Of a DNA stretch of 64,000 bases, positions 61,416 through 64,000 are shown in pieces. The translations under genes were made by a program, and so were the position numbers. This DNA comes from Chloroflexota bacterium (GTDB taxonomy: Bacteria > Chloroflexota > Dehalococcoidia > JACPQD01), in the NCBI GenBank assembly GCA_016190665.1, contig JACPQD010000038.1, positions 1-64,000 of the forward strand. The letters are read 5' to 3'. Position 1 is the first letter of the stretch. Every line of letters starts with the position of its first letter. The notes below the pieces were generated by a model. That model saw nothing but the letters and a program-made list of their open reading frames with translations. It ran no database searches and had not been told where the DNA came from.

Positions 61416-62747
61416 CTAAGTGCCTCTAGCCACCTCCAGCGCTACCTCCCTGATCTCTTCGTCGGAGAGCAATCTCTTCCTCAAGTCTATTTCTGACTTT
61501 ATCTTGGCAACGACTCTCGGGATCAGGTCACGCTCTATCTGGACACCCGACGCCTTGAGCCTCTCGCTCACCACCAGATTTCCACTATCCCTGCCAACAT
61601 ACTCAACCTTCTTTCCGCCGAAGACCTCGGCAACAACAGGGGCATGTACTAGCGGGTCCACTGCCATCTCCACCAGATTCCCGTCGCCAGCCCACGAGAA
61701 ACTGTAGTCGCCCGTCACTGGCTTGCACCAGGCCACGCCGAAGCGAGTAAAGTCACGTACCAACCGCGCTATTCGGACCATCCTGTCCAAGCGTACCCCG
61801 GTCTTAACGCCATAAAGGATCTCCAGAGCCGCCACCACCTCCGCCAGGTCAGCCTGCATTGTGGAGGGTCCTAATCCATCAACCGAGGCCTCAACGATAT
61901 CGGCCCCTGCCTGCACGGCCGCTAGCGAACTGGCGACCGCAAGACCAAAGGGGTTGTGCGCGTGGATGACGATCTTGCAGGCGGGCGAAGTTGCCCTTTT
62001 TACCTGCGAGACTACGTACCTCCAAGCCTCAGGCCCCATCCCTCCCGAACCATCGAAGATAGCAATATAGTCCGCTCCAGCTTGCGAGACCGCCCGACAG
62101 TACTTTTCGAGATACTCAGGCGAAGCATAGGAAAGCATATTCACGTTGGGACGGCTCTTGAGGCCCTTCTCTTTGGCGTAGTGCACCAGTTCACATACGT
62201 GCTCGATCTGGTCGTCGACGCTCCTCTGCAAGAACCCCTCTCGCCAGCTCCCTCCCTTCCAGGCGGCCCTGCGGGCGCCTTCCAAGTAGAAGGCCGTGAT
62301 CTCATTAAGGGCCGGGTTTTGGATATCCATGAGGTCAAGTCCGGAGTCTGCAAAGCGTTCCACATCTGCTTTCTCCGAGCCTCCTCCGACACCTAGTTCC
62401 GCTCGCACCCCAGCCTGCCGCAGGTCTTTGATGAAAGCTTCGATATCCGGGTGCCACGTCATGGCGAGTTCCATCTGGGTTATCCCAGCATCTTCCAGCT
62501 CGACAGCCACACGTACCTTTTCCGCCCGCGTCATACCCGGTCCATGAGCGTGATTGATTGTCCGCAGCGTTATGTCTCGAATGACGACACTAGGTGGAAA
62601 CCGGAACGGAGCTAGCGCCTCGGCGTCGCGATTGTAGTGACTTACGGACCACTTTCTGGCCATGTAGGAACCCTCTTGCCTGTGCTTGGCCAGTTCTCCC
62701 CGGATCCAACGGACGTCCTCGTCACTCAGATAGTAGATTCCAGCCAC
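61416..62747 (-). CDS. DRE-TIM family aldolase/lyase (HMGL-like)
   Basis: Metal-dependent C-C bond lyase or synthase of the HMG-CoA lyase/isopropylmalate synthase superfamily, 443 residues. The barrel begins RDITLRTINHAHGPGMT; the usual RDxxQ start is altered to RDITL. The metal-binding HxH is in VIHAHNPFGLAVA near residue 235, followed by GADIVEASVDGLG. A C-terminal region of about 140 residues follows the barrel. GTG 62747 after GGGAGG is preferred over the track start at 62843. With the PrpD and MaoC proteins it could cleave a hydroxy-acid or hydroxyacyl intermediate. Confidence 0.82.
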   Translation of the reverse strand: MAGIYYLSDEDVRWIRGELAKHRQEGSYMARKWSVSHYNRDAEALAPFRFPPSVVIRDITLRTINHAHGPGMTRAEKVRVAVELEDAGITQMELAMTWHPDIEAFIKDLRQAGVRAELGVGGGSEKADVERFADSGLDLMDIQNPALNEITAFYLEGARRAAWKGGSWREGFLQRSVDDQIEHVCELVHYAKEKGLKSRPNVNMLSYASPEYLEKYCRAVSQAGADYIAIFDGSGGMGPEAWRYVVSQVKRATSPACKIVIHAHNPFGLAVASSLAAVQAGADIVEASVDGLGPSTMQADLAEVVAALEILYGVKTGVRLDRMVRIARLVRDFTRFGVAWCKPVTGDYSFSWAGDGNLVEMAVDPLVHAPVVAEVFGGKKVEYVGRDSGNLVVSERLKASGVQIERDLIPRVVAKIKSEIDLRKRLLSDEEIREVALEVARGT

Positions 62748-62871
62748 GATTCTTTTCCTCCCGCGTTGAAAATACAACCGATGATTCGAGTTACAATACC
62801 GGGCTCCGCCGCGCGCCCCGTTTCCGTGAAGGAGAAGGCACATGTTCTCTCAGCCGAACTGGCCATGGCGA

Positions 62872-63747
62872 TTACACGGTCTTAAGGCGAGGATCAAGAA
62901 AGTCTCGCAAGGCATCTCCAAAGAGATTGAACCCAAGCGCTGTTGAAGTGATGGCCATGCCAGGCGCTACGACCATCCAGGGAGCCTGCTCGGCATAGTC
63001 TCGGGAAGCCCCCGTCAGCATGTTGCCCCAAGAAGGCTCGGGCGGGGGAACGCCCAAGCCCAGGAAGCTCATGGATGCTTCCAGCAAAATGGCTTGTCCC
63101 AGATTCGCCGTGGCGATAATGATGAGCGGGGCAAGAATGTTGGGGAAGATGTGTCTTGCGAGAACGCGCGCTGGAGAGGCGCCGATGCTGCGCGCACTCT
63201 CGATATATTGGAAACCCTTGGTCTCAATTGTACTCGCACGCACCACCCTGGCTATCCGGGGCGTGAATACCACCGAGATGGCGATGATTACGTTAAGGAC
63301 GCTGGTGCCCAAGGTAGCTACCAGGGCAAGGGCAAGGATTAGGCCCGGGAAGGCCATGATGGTATCGATACATCGCTGGAGGAATAGGTCAAGCCTACCC
63401 ATGAAGTAACCTGACAGCAGGCCAATCACCGACCCACCCGCCACGCTCACCGCCAGGGCAGCCAGGGAGACGCCCAGGGAAACCCGCGCACCGAAAATAA
63501 TGCGGCTCAGCACGTCTCGGCCGAACTCGTCTGTGCCCAAGAGATGGGGCCAGCCCGGGGCGAGAAAGACCCGGTCACTCTCGACCATCGTGGGGCTGAA
63601 GGGAGCAACGAGAGGGGCAGAAAGACCGGCGACAGCGACAAGTATCAGCACCAGGAGGCCGATAGCTCCGAGGAACTTGAGCCTGACAAACATGACAACT
63701 GGCTTCACTGGCACGCCTGCTAGATCCTGGTGCTGGATACTAAGCAT
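62872..63747 (-). CDS. ABC transporter permease, DppC/OppC type (second copy)
   Basis: Inner-membrane permease of 291 residues, paralogous to the gene at 27144. It has the N-terminal helix LGAIGLLVLILVAVAGLSA, HLLGTDEFGRDVLSRIIFGA, and the EAA loop EASMSFLGLGVPPPEPSWGN. It ends NLFGDALRDFLDPRLKTV, close to the first copy. ATG 63747. It follows a dppB gene that is cut by the window edge and probably works with the binding protein at 58027. Confidence 0.92.
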   Translation of the reverse strand: MLSIQHQDLAGVPVKPVVMFVRLKFLGAIGLLVLILVAVAGLSAPLVAPFSPTMVESDRVFLAPGWPHLLGTDEFGRDVLSRIIFGARVSLGVSLAALAVSVAGGSVIGLLSGYFMGRLDLFLQRCIDTIMAFPGLILALALVATLGTSVLNVIIAISVVFTPRIARVVRASTIETKGFQYIESARSIGASPARVLARHIFPNILAPLIIIATANLGQAILLEASMSFLGLGVPPPEPSWGNMLTGASRDYAEQAPWMVVAPGMAITSTALGFNLFGDALRDFLDPRLKTV

Positions 63748-63853
63748 TACACCTCTCGGGTTGACTCGGGGGATGGATTTGCCAGCCTTGCCGCGGGTAC
63801 CCAGCGGAAATCGAAGGGCCGTCGTCTGAGCCTGGATTGCCCGTCAGCTCGTC

Positions 63854-64000
63854 TCAATACTGAACCCTGGGATCGAGCCAAGCGTACAGGAGGTCAACCG
63901 CCAAATTGGTAAGGGAGAAAACAACCGCAATCAGGAGTATCACCGTCTGAACGGTAGGATAGTCCCTGCGGAAGATGGCCATAACAAGGTACTGCCCCAA
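63854..64000 (-). CDS. ABC transporter permease, DppB type, C-terminal part (cut by window edge)
   Basis: The last 48 codons of a DppB permease are visible on the minus strand: IFRRDYPTVQTVILLIAV, then DLLYAWLDPRVQY and a TGA at 63854-63856. This matches the end of the first DppB (DMLYAWLDPRIRYA). The rest lies beyond base 64000. The dppC gene follows about 105 bases downstream. Confidence 0.88.
   Translation of the reverse strand: MGQYLVMAIFRRDYPTVQTVILLIAVVFSLTNLAVDLLYAWLDPRVQY

Overview
The window is a high-GC bacterial chromosome segment. The gene content suggests an anaerobic or facultative organism of a Chloroflexota-like lineage: several acyl-CoA dehydrogenases, an ETF with a ferredoxin domain, glycyl radical enzymes, many family 5 solute-binding lipoproteins, a probable selenoprotein and abundant short dispersed hairpin repeats. 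The phylum is inferred from gene style only; there is no rRNA or other marker gene. I saw no rRNA, tRNA or CRISPR array.

Region 1 (1-1850) is one insertion sequence with imperfect terminal inverted repeats, a small HARE-HTH-like protein and a DDE transposase. Region 2 (2038-4913) is a partial tryptophan operon, trpC-trpF then trpB, with no trpA after it. Region 3 (5461-16832) is a fatty or aromatic acyl-CoA module. It holds an acyl-CoA dehydrogenase, EtfB, ferredoxin-EtfA and a fused alpha-beta CoA-transferase, then a two-component system, a small membrane protein and two further acyl-CoA dehydrogenases.

Region 4 (16899-27047) is a defence-type island. It holds an OLD-like ATPase/TOPRIM protein beside a short remnant of an acyl-CoA dehydrogenase 3' end. 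Next is a minus-strand pair of a class III cyclase-like protein and a PD-(D/E)xK-like protein. Divergent from that pair is a type III-like Mod-Res restriction system whose Res subunit ends in a HEPN-like motif.

Region 5 (27144-51462, all minus strand) is a catabolic island. It has Dpp-type permeases, two glycyl radical enzymes with an unusual GCVQH cysteine loop and one activating enzyme. It also has five peptide/opine-type binding lipoproteins, three LUD-domain paralogues, an M24 hydrolase, a Gfo/Idh/MocA oxidoreductase and a conserved protein with a WTDGxPxxPPT motif. A near-consensus promoter at 51711-51739 faces into this block. A divergent promoter drives region 6 (51878-56426): a second WTDG protein, another binding lipoprotein, and a 553-residue protein in which a UGSC-like domain and a WTDG domain are joined across an in-frame UGA followed by a SECIS-like hairpin.

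Region 7 (56452-64000, minus strand) has a binding-protein fragment, two MaoC-type hydratases, an intact binding protein, an MmgE/PrpD protein, a DRE-TIM aldolase/lyase and a second DppC/DppB pair cut by the window end. Regions 5-7 together look like an uptake and anaerobic breakdown locus for an unknown small organic substrate. It has grown by repeated duplication: seven intact binding proteins, two decayed ones, three LUD copies and two glycyl radical enzymes. The ATPase subunits of the transporters are not in the window.
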